NCBI GenBank assembly: GCA_900208305.1
Contig: OAPG01000022.1
Location: 124,001-188,000, forward strand
Source: Melanopsichium pennsylvanicum
Lineage: Eukaryota > Basidiomycota > Ustilaginomycetes > Ustilaginales
Direction: 5' to 3'
DNA length: 64,000 nucleotides
The translations under genes were made by a program, and so were the position numbers. The notes beneath the pieces were generated by a model. It did not search any database. It saw nothing but the letters and a program-made list of their open reading frames with translations, and was not told the origin of the DNA. Positions 10,937 through 19,939 of this stretch are shown piece by piece. Every line of letters begins with the position of its first letter. Positions within the stretch are counted from its first letter, which is position 1.

Positions 10937-11787
10937 GGGGTGGACATCTGCCGAGGACGAGAGCAGGCGTCACGCTCTCAGTCCCGGTTGCGATGATATA
11001 ATTGGCTGAAAGGAAAGATGGACTATCTGGTGTACTGCATGGAGTTGAACATGGAGTGGCGGCCTGGCAGATGAACAGGAACCGCAATGTTTAGAACGAG
11101 ATGGTTGTCAAGCTGTGATTGTGAAAGCCGAACCTAAAAGTCAAAATTGGGACATGCCGTGTGGGAGCGCCAAGGTGAAAAAAGCGAGATTGACGAGATT
11201 GGGAGTTGAAACGGTGATTGAGCTTTTGTTAAGCAATAGGCAATGTAGTGTAAAAGTGTTGGTACGCTCTGAATATGCCAAGCAAGGTCTGTAGAGCCAA
11301 GAGACAGATGAGAGGTCGTATCTTCGAGGCTGAGATTGTTAGGTGGCCGCTTCAAGATGTGATGTAGGAGATTAGAGATGGCGAGGAGGACCGGATGGTG
11401 ATTACTTGTCAAAAGTAACAGTTGACAATTGGTTGGCTGATCCGGTCGGCTTCTCCTGAAAGTGTCAATTTGGAGCCAAAAGCCTTTGTGAGCGCTCAAA
11501 GACTTGGAAAGAGAGACAGAAAAAGGGCTGAGAGATCGTTACAACTACTTCTTCCTACAGCTTTGATTTGTACGGCCCTGACCCAAAAAAAAAAAACGAG
11601 CATTTCTCCTCTTTCGCTCTTGGCTCAGCCAATAATCTCACACACCATTTGCCCGAATTCCGCTTTTCGCCCGCCTGACAACATGGAAAGAGGTAGTCTA
11701 ACAAATTTAATTTGAAGGTTTTAGAGATACTATGTCGAGCAAACTTTTTTTATTATATATGCAATATAGTTCCCATCAATATGTAAA
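10937..11787. other. Intergenic between the PPR-like gene and tRNA-Ala
   Basis: No gene recognised. A short A run lies near 11585-11597. An AT-rich segment TTTATTATATATGCAATATA just before the tRNA (about 11748-11767) may act as an upstream TATA-like element for Pol III. Confidence 0.4.
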
Positions 11788-11871
11788 GGGGGTTTAGCTC
11801 AGTTGGTAGAGCGTTCGCTTAGCATTTGCCTAATCTGCGAAAGGTCGCGTGTTCGACTCATGCAGTCTCCA
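11788..11871 (+). tRNA. tRNA-Ala (anticodon AGC) with an 11-nt intron
   Basis: The 84 bases fold as a cloverleaf. The acceptor GGGGGTT pairs with AGTCTCC (using G-U pairs), followed by discriminator A73. The D stem is GCTC/GAGC, the anticodon stem TTCGC/GCGAA and the T stem GCGTG/CATGC with loop TTCGACT. The anticodon AGC occupies 11821-11823. Eleven extra bases at 11825-11835 sit directly after position 37, the canonical place for a nuclear tRNA intron, leaving a mature tRNA of 73 bases. An A box (TAGCTCAGTTGG) and a B box (GTTCGACTC) are present. A T5 run at 11875 begins four bases after the gene and would terminate RNA polymerase III. Confidence 0.95.
11825..11835 (+). other. tRNA-Ala intron
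   Basis: TTTGCCTAATC lies between nucleotides 37 and 38 of the tRNA. Removal restores a 7-base anticodon loop TTAGCAT. Confidence 0.88.
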
Positions 11872-12383
11872 TCCTTTTTGCATTTTTTACCTTGCCCTTT
11901 TGGACGTTGTGGTTGCTCGTCTGTTGAGCCCAGACGAGGGAAGAATGCTCATTTCATTGGCTTGACGCACAGTAATGTACTGTGCATTACGCTGTGACTG
12001 GAGTAAAAAATTCGGTATTGATTTCCAGCGTCGCCACTTGGTCAAAGGCTCGCACAGCTGTAGAACCTCGGAAGGGTCCTCATCAACCTCTTTTTCTTTT
12101 TTTTTCTTTTTTCATTGCCGCTGACCTTTTTTGAGCAAAAATTTCTTGTTTGTCGAGTGCAAACTTCCTCGGACTGCATCTGATCAATTTTTCACTTTTT
12201 CTTCTCAGCCGTTATACCAAGACAAGACACTCTACGCTACAATTTTAACCTTTGCCTTTACACCATACATCTTCACACTTCTTGCAAGTGTTTCCTGCTC
12301 CAAGTCTCTCCCTTCACCCCCATTCCCCCTTCCAAACATCCAAACACATACCCCGGCTCACATCGCCAAGTATAATATACAAG
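11872..12383. other. Intergenic with an inverted repeat; leader of the nucleolin-like gene
   Basis: The Pol III terminator T5 is at 11875. An inverted repeat at 11968-11996 can form a 10-bp stem: CACAGTAATG, loop TACTGTG, CATTA, a 2-base bulge, CTGTG. A pyrimidine-rich stretch (T-runs near 12090-12115) and a C/T-rich leader precede the next start. Confidence 0.5.
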
Positions 12384-13751
12384 ATGGTCAAGAAGGACAA
12401 GTCTACCAAGGTTACCGCCGCCGCCCCCGTCGTTGACGCCAAGAAGGAAAAGAAGGACAAGAAGGCCGCTGCTAAAGCCGTCGACGAGACCCCCAAGACT
12501 AACGGTGTCGACAAAAAGGCAAAGAAGGACAAGAAGACCAAGAAGGCTCCTACCCCCGAGCCAGAGTCCTCCGACTCGAGCGACTCTGACTCCAGTGACG
12601 AGGACGAGAACGAGGACGAGGACGAGGACAAATCTTCTGACTCCTCTTCCGACTCTGACTCTTCCTCTGACTCGTCTTCCGAGGAGGACACCAAGGTCGA
12701 GGCTGCCAAACCACAGACCAACGGCAAGGCTGCCGAGGCCTCGTCTTCCAGCTCGAGCGATTCGTCCGACTCATCCGACTCTGACTCGTCGTCCGACTCA
12801 TCCGATGACGATGAGGAGGCCAAGCCCGCCGTTGAGGAATCCAAGAAGCGTAAGGCTGATGATGAAACACCCGTGACCAAGAAGGCCAAGACCGAGGATG
12901 CTGCTGCTCCTGCTGAGCTCGCCGAGGGCGAGACCAACCAGATCTGGGTCGGTCAGCTCTCGTGGAACGTCGACAACGACTGGCTCAAGTCCGAGATGGA
13001 GGTGTTCGGCGAGATTACTTCCGCTCGTGTCCAGCTCGACCGTACCTCGGGCAAGTCTCGTGGTTTCGGCTACGTCGACTTTGCCACCGCCGCTGCTGCC
13101 AAGAAGGCCTTCGAGGAGGGTCAAGGCAAGGAAGTGGATGGCCGTGCTATCCGCATCGACCTCTCTACACCCAAGGGTGATGTCACCGAGAACAGGGCCA
13201 AGAAGTTCAATGACCAGCGATCCGCCCCTTCTTCCACCCTCTTCATCGGTAACCTTTCCTTCGACATCTCCGAGGACGATGTCTGGAATGCTTTCTCCGA
13301 ACACGGTGAGGTTTCTGGTGTTAGACTCCCAAAGGACCCCGACTCTGGTCGACCTAAAGGTTTCGGTTACGTCGAGTTCGCCGCTCAGGAGTCCGCTCAG
13401 GCTGCTCTCGACGCTATGACCGGTCAGGAGCTCGCTGGTCGTCCTTTGAGGTTGGACTTCAGCACCCCAAGGGATAGGCCTGAGGGCGGTGCTCCGCGTG
13501 GTGGCGGACGTGGCGGTGGATTTGGCGGTGGACGTGGCGGTGGATTTGGCGGTGGACGTGGTGGTGGAGGACGCGGTGGTGGATTCGGCGGCCGTGGTGG
13601 AGGACGAGGCGGTGGACGTGGCGGCCGCGGTGGCTCGGATGGTTCCTTCCGTGGTATGCCCCGTGGTGGTGGATGGGGCTCCCGCGGTGGCAGCGCACGA
13701 ACTGGTGGCGCTGCTGACTTCTCCGGCAAGAAGATGACCTTTGACGACTAA
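12384..13751 (+). CDS. nsr1: Nucleolin/NSR1/Gar2-like nucleolar RNA-binding protein
   Basis: The protein has 455 residues and the classic three-part build. A Lys-rich start (MVKKDKSTK) leads into long acidic/Ser stretches (about 55-150). Two RRM domains follow: about 184-265, with RNP2 IWVGQL and RNP1 KSRGFGYVDF; and about 282-361, with RNP2 LFIGNL and RNP1 RPKGFGYVEF. The C-terminus is an RGG/GAR tail (about 370-440). This architecture defines yeast Nsr1, S. pombe Gar2 and animal nucleolin, which bind pre-rRNA and snoRNPs in the nucleolus for 18S rRNA production. CK2 phosphorylation of the Ser/acid stretch and arginine methylation of the tail are known in the family. The ATG at 12384 is the first in-frame ATG. 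The frame extends upstream only through non-ATG codons. Confidence 0.95.
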   Translation: MVKKDKSTKVTAAAPVVDAKKEKKDKKAAAKAVDETPKTNGVDKKAKKDKKTKKAPTPEPESSDSSDSDSSDEDENEDEDEDKSSDSSSDSDSSSDSSSEEDTKVEAAKPQTNGKAAEASSSSSSDSSDSSDSDSSSDSSDDDEEAKPAVEESKKRKADDETPVTKKAKTEDAAAPAELAEGETNQIWVGQLSWNVDNDWLKSEMEVFGEITSARVQLDRTSGKSRGFGYVDFATAAAAKKAFEEGQGKEVDGRAIRIDLSTPKGDVTENRAKKFNDQRSAPSSTLFIGNLSFDISEDDVWNAFSEHGEVSGVRLPKDPDSGRPKGFGYVEFAAQESAQAALDAMTGQELAGRPLRLDFSTPRDRPEGGAPRGGGRGGGFGGGRGGGFGGGRGGGGRGGGFGGRGGGRGGGRGGRGGSDGSFRGMPRGGGWGSRGGSARTGGAADFSGKKMTFDD

Positions 13752-14368
13752 TTTAGTCGCCTCCATCCCTTGTCTCTCTCCCTACGATACATCTGCGTCA
13801 AGGATACAACCAAACATCTCACACACTCGTTCCCTTGCTATCGGGTGACGTCCAAAAGCGCCCATCCCCTCACAATCCTTTCTTTTCTTTTATAATCTAG
13901 GATTGTGCCAAAGGGATGCATCCTCTTCGCATATCTTTGTGGTCTTTTCAGCTTTTCTCTTTGCATCTGTATATTTCTCCTCGAGGGTCTCGTTTGTAAT
14001 TTGTTCTTTGTGTCATTGCTTCGCTTGCTCGCTTTTCCTCGCTGTCGGGTCCCTCGCAGTTTCAAGGTATCATCACCCCATTCTGGCGCAAATGCGGTTA
14101 GCCTCGACGAATTTGCTCAGCAATGACACGGTCTTGTGTCTGTAACTATTTCGTGTATGAAGCGTAAGTGCTTCTCGGACCTGTGTGGTTGTTGAGCCGT
14201 AAAATTGATTGTACTTTGTGATGAATCTTCCATACATACTGTATATTCATTTACTGTACTGTACAGTGGACCTGCAAGCCTTGGAGAGACCTCCGTTATA
14301 AATTAGGCGAGCGACGCAAAAAAGCCCCCCCCCCCCCCCCCCCCCGAAATCCTCTTGTCAAGATCACG
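13752..14368. other. 3' flank of nucleolin-like gene, ending in a C21 run
   Basis: No gene recognised. Palindromic ACTGTA words occur at about 14237-14270, including TACTGTACTGTACAGT. A homopolymer of 21 C residues lies at 14325-14345, immediately before the CpG-free block. Confidence 0.5.
14325..14345 (+). repeat. Poly-C tract, 21 bases
   Basis: An uninterrupted C21 run on the plus strand preceded by A6G. Such tracts are length-variable and prone to sequencing error, and they can form i-motif/G-quadruplex structures. It lies about 20 bp from the left boundary of the CpG-free block. Confidence 0.9.
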
Positions 14369-15435
14369 AGATGATGCTCAGCATAAGCTACAACTTGTAT
14401 TAGGCAAGTTTTGGCCTGCCATTGTCTGGGTCTATTTGAGCTCACTTGTGCAGTAATTCAGACTGTGCACATTTCATGCAAGTTGGGTGTGCTCTAGATC
14501 ATTGTATGGGTTGATCACTCCATACAAAGTCAACCCAGATGATGTAGCAACAAGTTATTTGGGTCAGAGAGTCTCAGAGTGTTGGGTCCAAGAGAATGAT
14601 GGTGTTTTTGTTGAGAAATTTGGCTTGTAGAGTGTGTTTTGTTGCCATTGAGGCTTGATATGATTACTCACACCATCTCAAGCCCCCACATTACCCCACA
14701 AAACCTTACCATTATGGGGCCAACCAGGAGGGGCACAATTCTGGACAGCTGATTGCAACCCATATCTAATGGGTTGAGCACTGGATTGGGCAATCTGCAC
14801 TCAGGTCCCACCACAACCAACTGCAGCAGCCATCCAGCCAACTCAGTAGGATTGCACTTGCCAGGCAAAGGTTGCCTCAGGAACTTTGTTGCATGTATTA
14901 CTTACTTTGCTTGATAGCAATTCAGTAGACTGTGCCTGACCTCCCAACCAATATTGGTTGTTCATTCTTACAATCCCTCTGTACCCAGCCACCCTGACCA
15001 GTTGTAGCTGCAGTGCAGTAACTCAGACCCTACAACCTTAACAGACAGGCTGCATTTCCTCTGAGAAGAGTGTTCACAATGACTAGTCAGATTGGTACTG
15101 TTCCATTGGGTCTCACAAAATAGGATAGAATTGCATGGTTTATTGGTTCTCAAGTTGAACTACAATAAAACAGCCAGTTTCATTGTGTTTTGAACTGGTC
15201 AAATCACATTCTTTTTCACCATTACACTGACTCACTTTGTCCAATCCAGCTGTTGGGTCTTCCATTCCTTTGTCAGTTCTTCATGACATTTCCACCTTCT
15301 GCACCTTTCTGCACTAGCATCACTAACCTGCTGTTGGGTCTTTGGAACCTCACCTAAGATCCTTTGACCTGTCAGTGTCAGAAACAATAAACATAATTTG
15401 CAACTTGAAATGTGCAGCCAAGTGGTCTAACAACC
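14369..15435. other. CpG-free block of 1,067 bp, probable decayed repeat or transposon relic
   Basis: Checking every line, I find no CG dinucleotide from 14369 to 15435, while flanking and coding sequence has one roughly every 10-20 bases. TG and CA dinucleotides are abundant, as expected if methylated CpG decayed to TpG/CpA. The word TGTTGGGTC occurs three times on the plus strand (14580, 15251, 15332), with relatives ending GGGTC near 14424, 14557 and 15105. A perfect 16-bp palindrome CAACCAATATTGGTTG lies at 14945-14960. No intact reading frame remains. The likeliest explanation is an old mobile-element fragment or solo LTR mutated by CpG-directed methylation or a RIP-like process. The family is not identifiable by eye. 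Confidence 0.7.
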
Positions 15436-15644
15436 CGCTGTGAACCCGCCTTGTTCTTGAAGGCTGACCCAATTCATGTTTGATTTGTGTCGTGCGCAAT
15501 CAAGTTAGGTCGAGTTGGGCACATCCCCAACGTATTATACTACCCTTGATCTCGGATACTCTTGTTCGCTTTCTCTGTTGCGCCTAGTATAACTTTCTTT
15601 GCCTCTACATCATCTTCAGATAGCCTGCAGTGAAGACGTCCTGC

Positions 15645-17327
15645 ATGTCTCTTTTCCGTACTCCAACGAGCACCGCCATCCGATCAATTCATCATCAAGG
15701 TCGCCACACCCTCCCCCTCCCCCTCCCAAATCGATCCTACAGATCAACTATCTCCACTACTCGTCATACACTGAAACCGTATCTCACACCTCGTCTGTCC
15801 TCATTTGCATTTGCAAAGAACTCCAACATGACCGCAACTCCACCTCAGGCCGGCCGATTCCCAAGTTTCACCACTGTCAATTTTTATGCCGGCTCTAAGC
15901 TGAACCGTCTCTCCTGGCTGCGTACCTCGACCTCTTTCCTCAATTCTACCATCGCTTCGCCCAGCACGCGCTTTGTCTTGCTCAAGAACAACAATCCATT
16001 ATGCCATGGAGGTGAGGGCGACAACGCCGGTCTTTTGGCTACGCTTTCTTGGGACGAAGTCAAGCCGTACATCCTTGAAAACGTCAAGCTGAGCGGTGGA
16101 CTTGAAACCGATTCCGAGGAGGCGTTGGTGTTTGGTCCTCAGGCATACGGGCTTAGAAATGGGAATTGTGAGGGTGCAGACAAAGACTTTTCTCGTGCTA
16201 CTGATGGTGTTGGGCCCAACAGACTTGCGTTGGTGTTTTTAGGGATTGACGAGTCTGGATTGAATGCTACTTCTTTGCCTGGCGAGATGGCTAACGACAA
16301 CTCCAAAGATTCGGATGCGGCCAACGACAACTCTCCTCCTGCTGGCGTACCTTACTTTGCCTTGTCTCTCACATACAAACCCCCATTCCTCAGCAAAAAC
16401 GACCCAGCACCCATGGCTAAACTTTTGGACAAGCTCGAGGCGGAGAATCAGTATGACTTTATGGATCTTCGTGCAAGTTCCCGTGCCGCCACCTGGGCTC
16501 AAGCCGATGCAGCCATTGTTGCGCAAGCCAAATCCTTGATCGACTGGAATGAGAGACACATTTATTGTCCTGGATGTTCGAGGCAACAGTATTCGCTTTG
16601 GGCGGGTTACAAACGTGGATGTTCTTCATCGTTGAGTACCTCGACGCCTGGATCTGATTTCTCCAAGGCTTTCCTATCCAATGGTATCCATCAATCATTT
16701 GATCAAGACGGAAAGGGCGTTTGTCCTAGCACCAAAGTGCTTTCGAATTTCCAGTACCCTCGAACAGACCCGGTGATCATCATGGCCATCATTTCGCCTG
16801 ACGGGGAAAAAGTGTTGTTGGGACGACAAAAGAAGTGGCCTGGTGGATTCTACAGTTGTCTCGCCGGGTTTTGCGAACCTGGAGAATCTTTTGAAGAGGC
16901 AGTGCGTCGAGAGGTGTTGGAAGAGAGTGGAATTCAGGTAGATCAGGTGATTTACCATTCGAGTCAACCTTGGCCGTACCCAACCAATCTCATGGCAGGT
17001 TTCTACGGTATTGCCAAATCCGACGATGAATCGTGTATCAGGCTCGATTTGGACAACGAACTTGAAGATGCGCGTTTCTACACACGTGGTCAAATTCTGC
17101 AAGTGATCAATAGGAACGATACTACTCACTTTACAAGGGCAGAGTTGGAAAAACTCGAAAAGGAGCATGGAACTGATGAGCAGCAAGAGGGAACTAAGAA
17201 GAATGAAAAGATCGAGATTAGGTTGCCCCCCGAGACAGCAATCGCAAGAGTGCTTGTAGAGGCGTGGGCAAAAGGTCAAGCTGTGTTGCCCACCCATATG
17301 GACAAGTTGCAAAAGACTCGCATGTAA
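15645..17327 (+). CDS. npy1: NADH pyrophosphatase (Nudix hydrolase, NPY1/NUDT12 type)
   Basis: The protein has 560 residues from the ATG at 15645, or 499 from the ATG at 15828. It would cleave NADH (and NAD-capped RNA in known homologues) to NMNH plus AMP. Evidence: a zinc-ribbon start (C308, C311, later Cys near 326 and 352); a complete Nudix box at 408-430 (GFCEPGESFEEAVRREVLEE, then SGI); and the SQPWPYP motif that marks NADH-specific members, just after it. The extra 61 residues of the longer form contain no Asp or Glu but many Arg/His/Lys, like a mitochondrial presequence. However, ATG15645 has a weak context (T at -3), whereas ATG15828 has A at -3. Both forms may be made. The C-terminus TRM is not a standard peroxisomal signal. 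Confidence 0.9.
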   Translation: MSLFRTPTSTAIRSIHHQGRHTLPLPLPNRSYRSTISTTRHTLKPYLTPRLSSFAFAKNSNMTATPPQAGRFPSFTTVNFYAGSKLNRLSWLRTSTSFLNSTIASPSTRFVLLKNNNPLCHGGEGDNAGLLATLSWDEVKPYILENVKLSGGLETDSEEALVFGPQAYGLRNGNCEGADKDFSRATDGVGPNRLALVFLGIDESGLNATSLPGEMANDNSKDSDAANDNSPPAGVPYFALSLTYKPPFLSKNDPAPMAKLLDKLEAENQYDFMDLRASSRAATWAQADAAIVAQAKSLIDWNERHIYCPGCSRQQYSLWAGYKRGCSSSLSTSTPGSDFSKAFLSNGIHQSFDQDGKGVCPSTKVLSNFQYPRTDPVIIMAIISPDGEKVLLGRQKKWPGGFYSCLAGFCEPGESFEEAVRREVLEESGIQVDQVIYHSSQPWPYPTNLMAGFYGIAKSDDESCIRLDLDNELEDARFYTRGQILQVINRNDTTHFTRAELEKLEKEHGTDEQQEGTKKNEKIEIRLPPETAIARVLVEAWAKGQAVLPTHMDKLQKTRM

Positions 17328-17670
17328 CTGATACAAGTATGAGTCGTAAAACCCCCCGACTAAACTCAAGTTAGTCTCTAAGCAGAAGACGCGAAAACCA
17401 GAACAAATGCTCCATTTGCTCATCCATGCTTTTCGGCTCGCTGTGCACTCGAAATGTCTCTGATGTCCGAAACAAACCCTTACGATTGTGCGATCGCTAA
17501 GGTAATATTTGCATGGTACACGGCCTGAGATAGGCGCCGGATTCAATAGCGAACAGATGGAAAGCGACAGGTTGAGAATGACAGCAACAAGTGAAAAGAC
17601 GGAGGGATGCAGTTTTACCAACCACAAGAACGATGCATGGCAGTTTCTTTGGATTTGATTTTTTGTATGA
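17328..17670. other. Short convergent intergenic region
   Basis: It separates the 3' ends of the NADH pyrophosphatase and Nep1 genes. Nothing recognised apart from a C6 run near 17351. Confidence 0.4.
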
Positions 17671-18840
17671 CTATACAACCCCCCAAAAATCCTCCAAAGC
17701 ACAACAAAACTTTCCACAAGCGACACTTGCACTCAACGAGTATTCGCTAATGGAGATTTTTTCGTCAACCACGCCATCTGCAAAGTTGTCCTTCCCATGA
17801 GCCATGGCACCGACGAAAACGGCGATGGAGTGATTGTCTGGAATGGTGGGAAGGTAGTTGCTAAGGCGTTGTACTGGCGAATCGAACGAAAGGGTGATTT
17901 TGTGTGTGTTGGCTGGGAAATGGTCGGTGACAGGATTTTTGATGACTCTGAGCAGCTTTTCGCTGCCTCCCATTGATCGAATCGATAACTTGTGAAGCAG
18001 TTGGACCATGAGACCGCTAAATCGCTTGAATGTACGAGGGATGCGAACATGAGGATTGACTTCGATCAAGACACCTTTGGCGGTGTGGATGTACACTTGA
18101 AGCATGCCGGCTTTGTTGAGCGGGGAATCGAGGAGGGTGAGGAGGCACTGGTGGGTGATGTCGGGACGTGCTTCAGCAATATCTCTTCCCATCTTGGCGA
18201 GGACTCGCTGATGATCGTCACAGTTGAGCAAGGCATATTTGTCGCCTCCGTCTTTGTTGGCTCGACCGCCGGCGGGGCCTCGGGAAGCGGAGCCTGTTGA
18301 AACTTTGTAAGTTTCCAAACAAGCCTGTTCGAGTACGACGATGAGTCTGGGAGTATTCTCCTTTTCGGCGGCGGTCTTGGGAACCTTGGGCACCTGGGGC
18401 ACAAGAGAGGAATCTACGCGAGATCGCTTGGCCGAGTTGGCTTTGGCCGCGGCTGCTGCAGAGGAAATTGCCGAGGTAGAGGGAGAAGGTGAGGTTGATG
18501 ACGAGGAGCCAGGCATAGTAGTGATGGGTTTGGGTGGGAGGGCGTGTCGCATAGGCGGTGCGGCCGTCTTATTCGAGGAGGAGGTGGTGGAGTTGGAGTT
18601 GGAAGATATGATTGATGCGGCGTCAGTATTATGGTTGAGGCGAGCTTGAATGCTGTCGATAACAGGTTCAGGGCGGGAAGATGATTGGGCTGCTGTAGAA
18701 TGTGACGAGGGAGAGGTGGCAGGAGGTGACTGTGGAGACTGTGGGAGGGGAGCGATAGGACGATATGTGGTAGCGGGTGCGGAGCGAGTGGTCATTCGAT
18801 CATCCTCCGAGTCGGAAGCTGCAGATGAAGCTGAAGACAT
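17671..18840 (-). CDS. nep1: 18S rRNA pseudouridine N1-methyltransferase Nep1/Emg1
   Basis: The protein has 389 residues. The first about 160 are a low-complexity Ser/Pro/Ala-rich extension not found in yeast Nep1. The rest is a full SPOUT-class domain with near-invariant blocks: [71 protein letters not shown] and [20 protein letters not shown]. Nep1 methylates a hypermodified pseudouridine in 18S rRNA and is needed for small-subunit assembly in the nucleolus. The ATG at 18840 has A at -3; upstream in-frame codons are not ATG. The gene is divergent from the Mbp1-like gene. Confidence 0.97.
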   Translation of the reverse strand: MSSASSAASDSEDDRMTTRSAPATTYRPIAPLPQSPQSPPATSPSSHSTAAQSSSRPEPVIDSIQARLNHNTDAASIISSNSNSTTSSSNKTAAPPMRHALPPKPITTMPGSSSSTSPSPSTSAISSAAAAAKANSAKRSRVDSSLVPQVPKVPKTAAEKENTPRLIVVLEQACLETYKVSTGSASRGPAGGRANKDGGDKYALLNCDDHQRVLAKMGRDIAEARPDITHQCLLTLLDSPLNKAGMLQVYIHTAKGVLIEVNPHVRIPRTFKRFSGLMVQLLHKLSIRSMGGSEKLLRVIKNPVTDHFPANTHKITLSFDSPVQRLSNYLPTIPDNHSIAVFVGAMAHGKDNFADGVVDEKISISEYSLSASVACGKFCCALEDFWGVV

Positions 18841-19939
18841 GATTACTCTCAAAAGATTGGTGATATAAGAAGAGTTTCGATGACAGAAATTGGAATCCAC
18901 TGATGAGAGCGGTTGTGCGCCAAATCAAGGAAACCACGGTTTGGAATCCAGTTTTCTAGCGTCGAGAGTTTGATGTTAGAAGGTAACGTCCCCGTATGAA
19001 ACTTGTGATGATATGGAGATGAATTAAGGAGGGTAGGATGATTGCCGACTGCGATCAATTACAGTTTCTACAACTTCAATACTACTCTGATCCAATTAGT
19101 GGCAGCATTCAAATGTTCAACAGAGTCGTGCCATGATGATTAAAGTACATGCGAACCCTGAACAGAGTCACAAGAATAGTAGAATGAATGTCGAAATTTT
19201 GACTATTTTTGACTATTGCTCCAAAGCACAAAAAAGTTGTGTGCACATAATTTATCTTGGAAAAATCTCCATCGCTCTCTAATCACTGCGTGCTATACTT
19301 TATTTTACTCTATACCGTACCTACCATGTTGTCAGCCGAGCTCTCCCCTTTTTTCTTTTTTTTTTTTCCTTGGCTCGAGAAGGAAAGAAGAAAGAGAAAA
19401 AAAGGAGACTAAAAAATAGATGAGCCCTGCATACTCTCAGATATATATCGGCCGAATACAGTTCCCTTTGTCTTCTTTTCTTTTTTCCCAATTGTTAAGT
19501 CGCAAAGTTGTCGAGATGCAAGAAGGTCGAGACGCGAAAAGAGAGTCCAACACTCGGCCGCTACCCAAACCAGAAGTCGCGTCACGAAAAGTGAGGAAAA
19601 AGGTGTGTCGAATGCATTTAACACCACCGACGAATCCTCACCCTCCTCTTTATCACAGTGTCAGTCTGCCACTTTGTACCGCTCAACCAGAGTATGCCCC
19701 CGCTTGCTACACTATCTCAAATATCATCGTCTCATTCTCATATACTCAGCAGAACTGCATTCAGCAATCATTCATCTTTCATTCAGCAATCATTCATCTT
19801 TCATTCGTCTATTACCACTCATCTCGGCCATCTGTCACTCGACCTTTTTAACCGCTTGCGTATAACGCGCTTCCACCAGCTCGATCACCCTCCTCAGAGT
19901 AGCATAGCACAGCATAGAACAGCATAGCATAGCATCACC
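18841..19939. other. Bidirectional promoter region between nep1 and the mbp1-like gene
   Basis: No gene recognised. It contains a T-rich/A-rich tract (19345-19411), a 22-bp tandem duplication at 19758-19801, and an AGCATA-type short tandem array (about 19899-19935) immediately before the mbp1 start. All these lie in what should be the mbp1 5' leader or promoter. Confidence 0.5.
19758..19801 (+). repeat. 22-bp tandem duplication
   Basis: Two perfect copies of a unit starting CATTCAGCAATCATTCATCT (19758-19779 and 19780-19801), followed by the first five bases of a third copy. Confidence 0.9.

Noticed and set aside
10269..11087. 272-codon minus-strand frame overlapping the start of the PPR-like gene in another frame
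   Set aside because: Low-complexity Ser/Thr-rich shadow of the longer frame. It was considered because a possible 3' splice site precedes an ATG here, but the 1,269-codon frame continues without interruption into PPR-like helices.
14668..14868. 66-codon minus-strand frame inside the CpG-free block as a transposon protein relic
   Set aside because: No similarity to reverse transcriptase, integrase, gag or transposase motifs that I can see.
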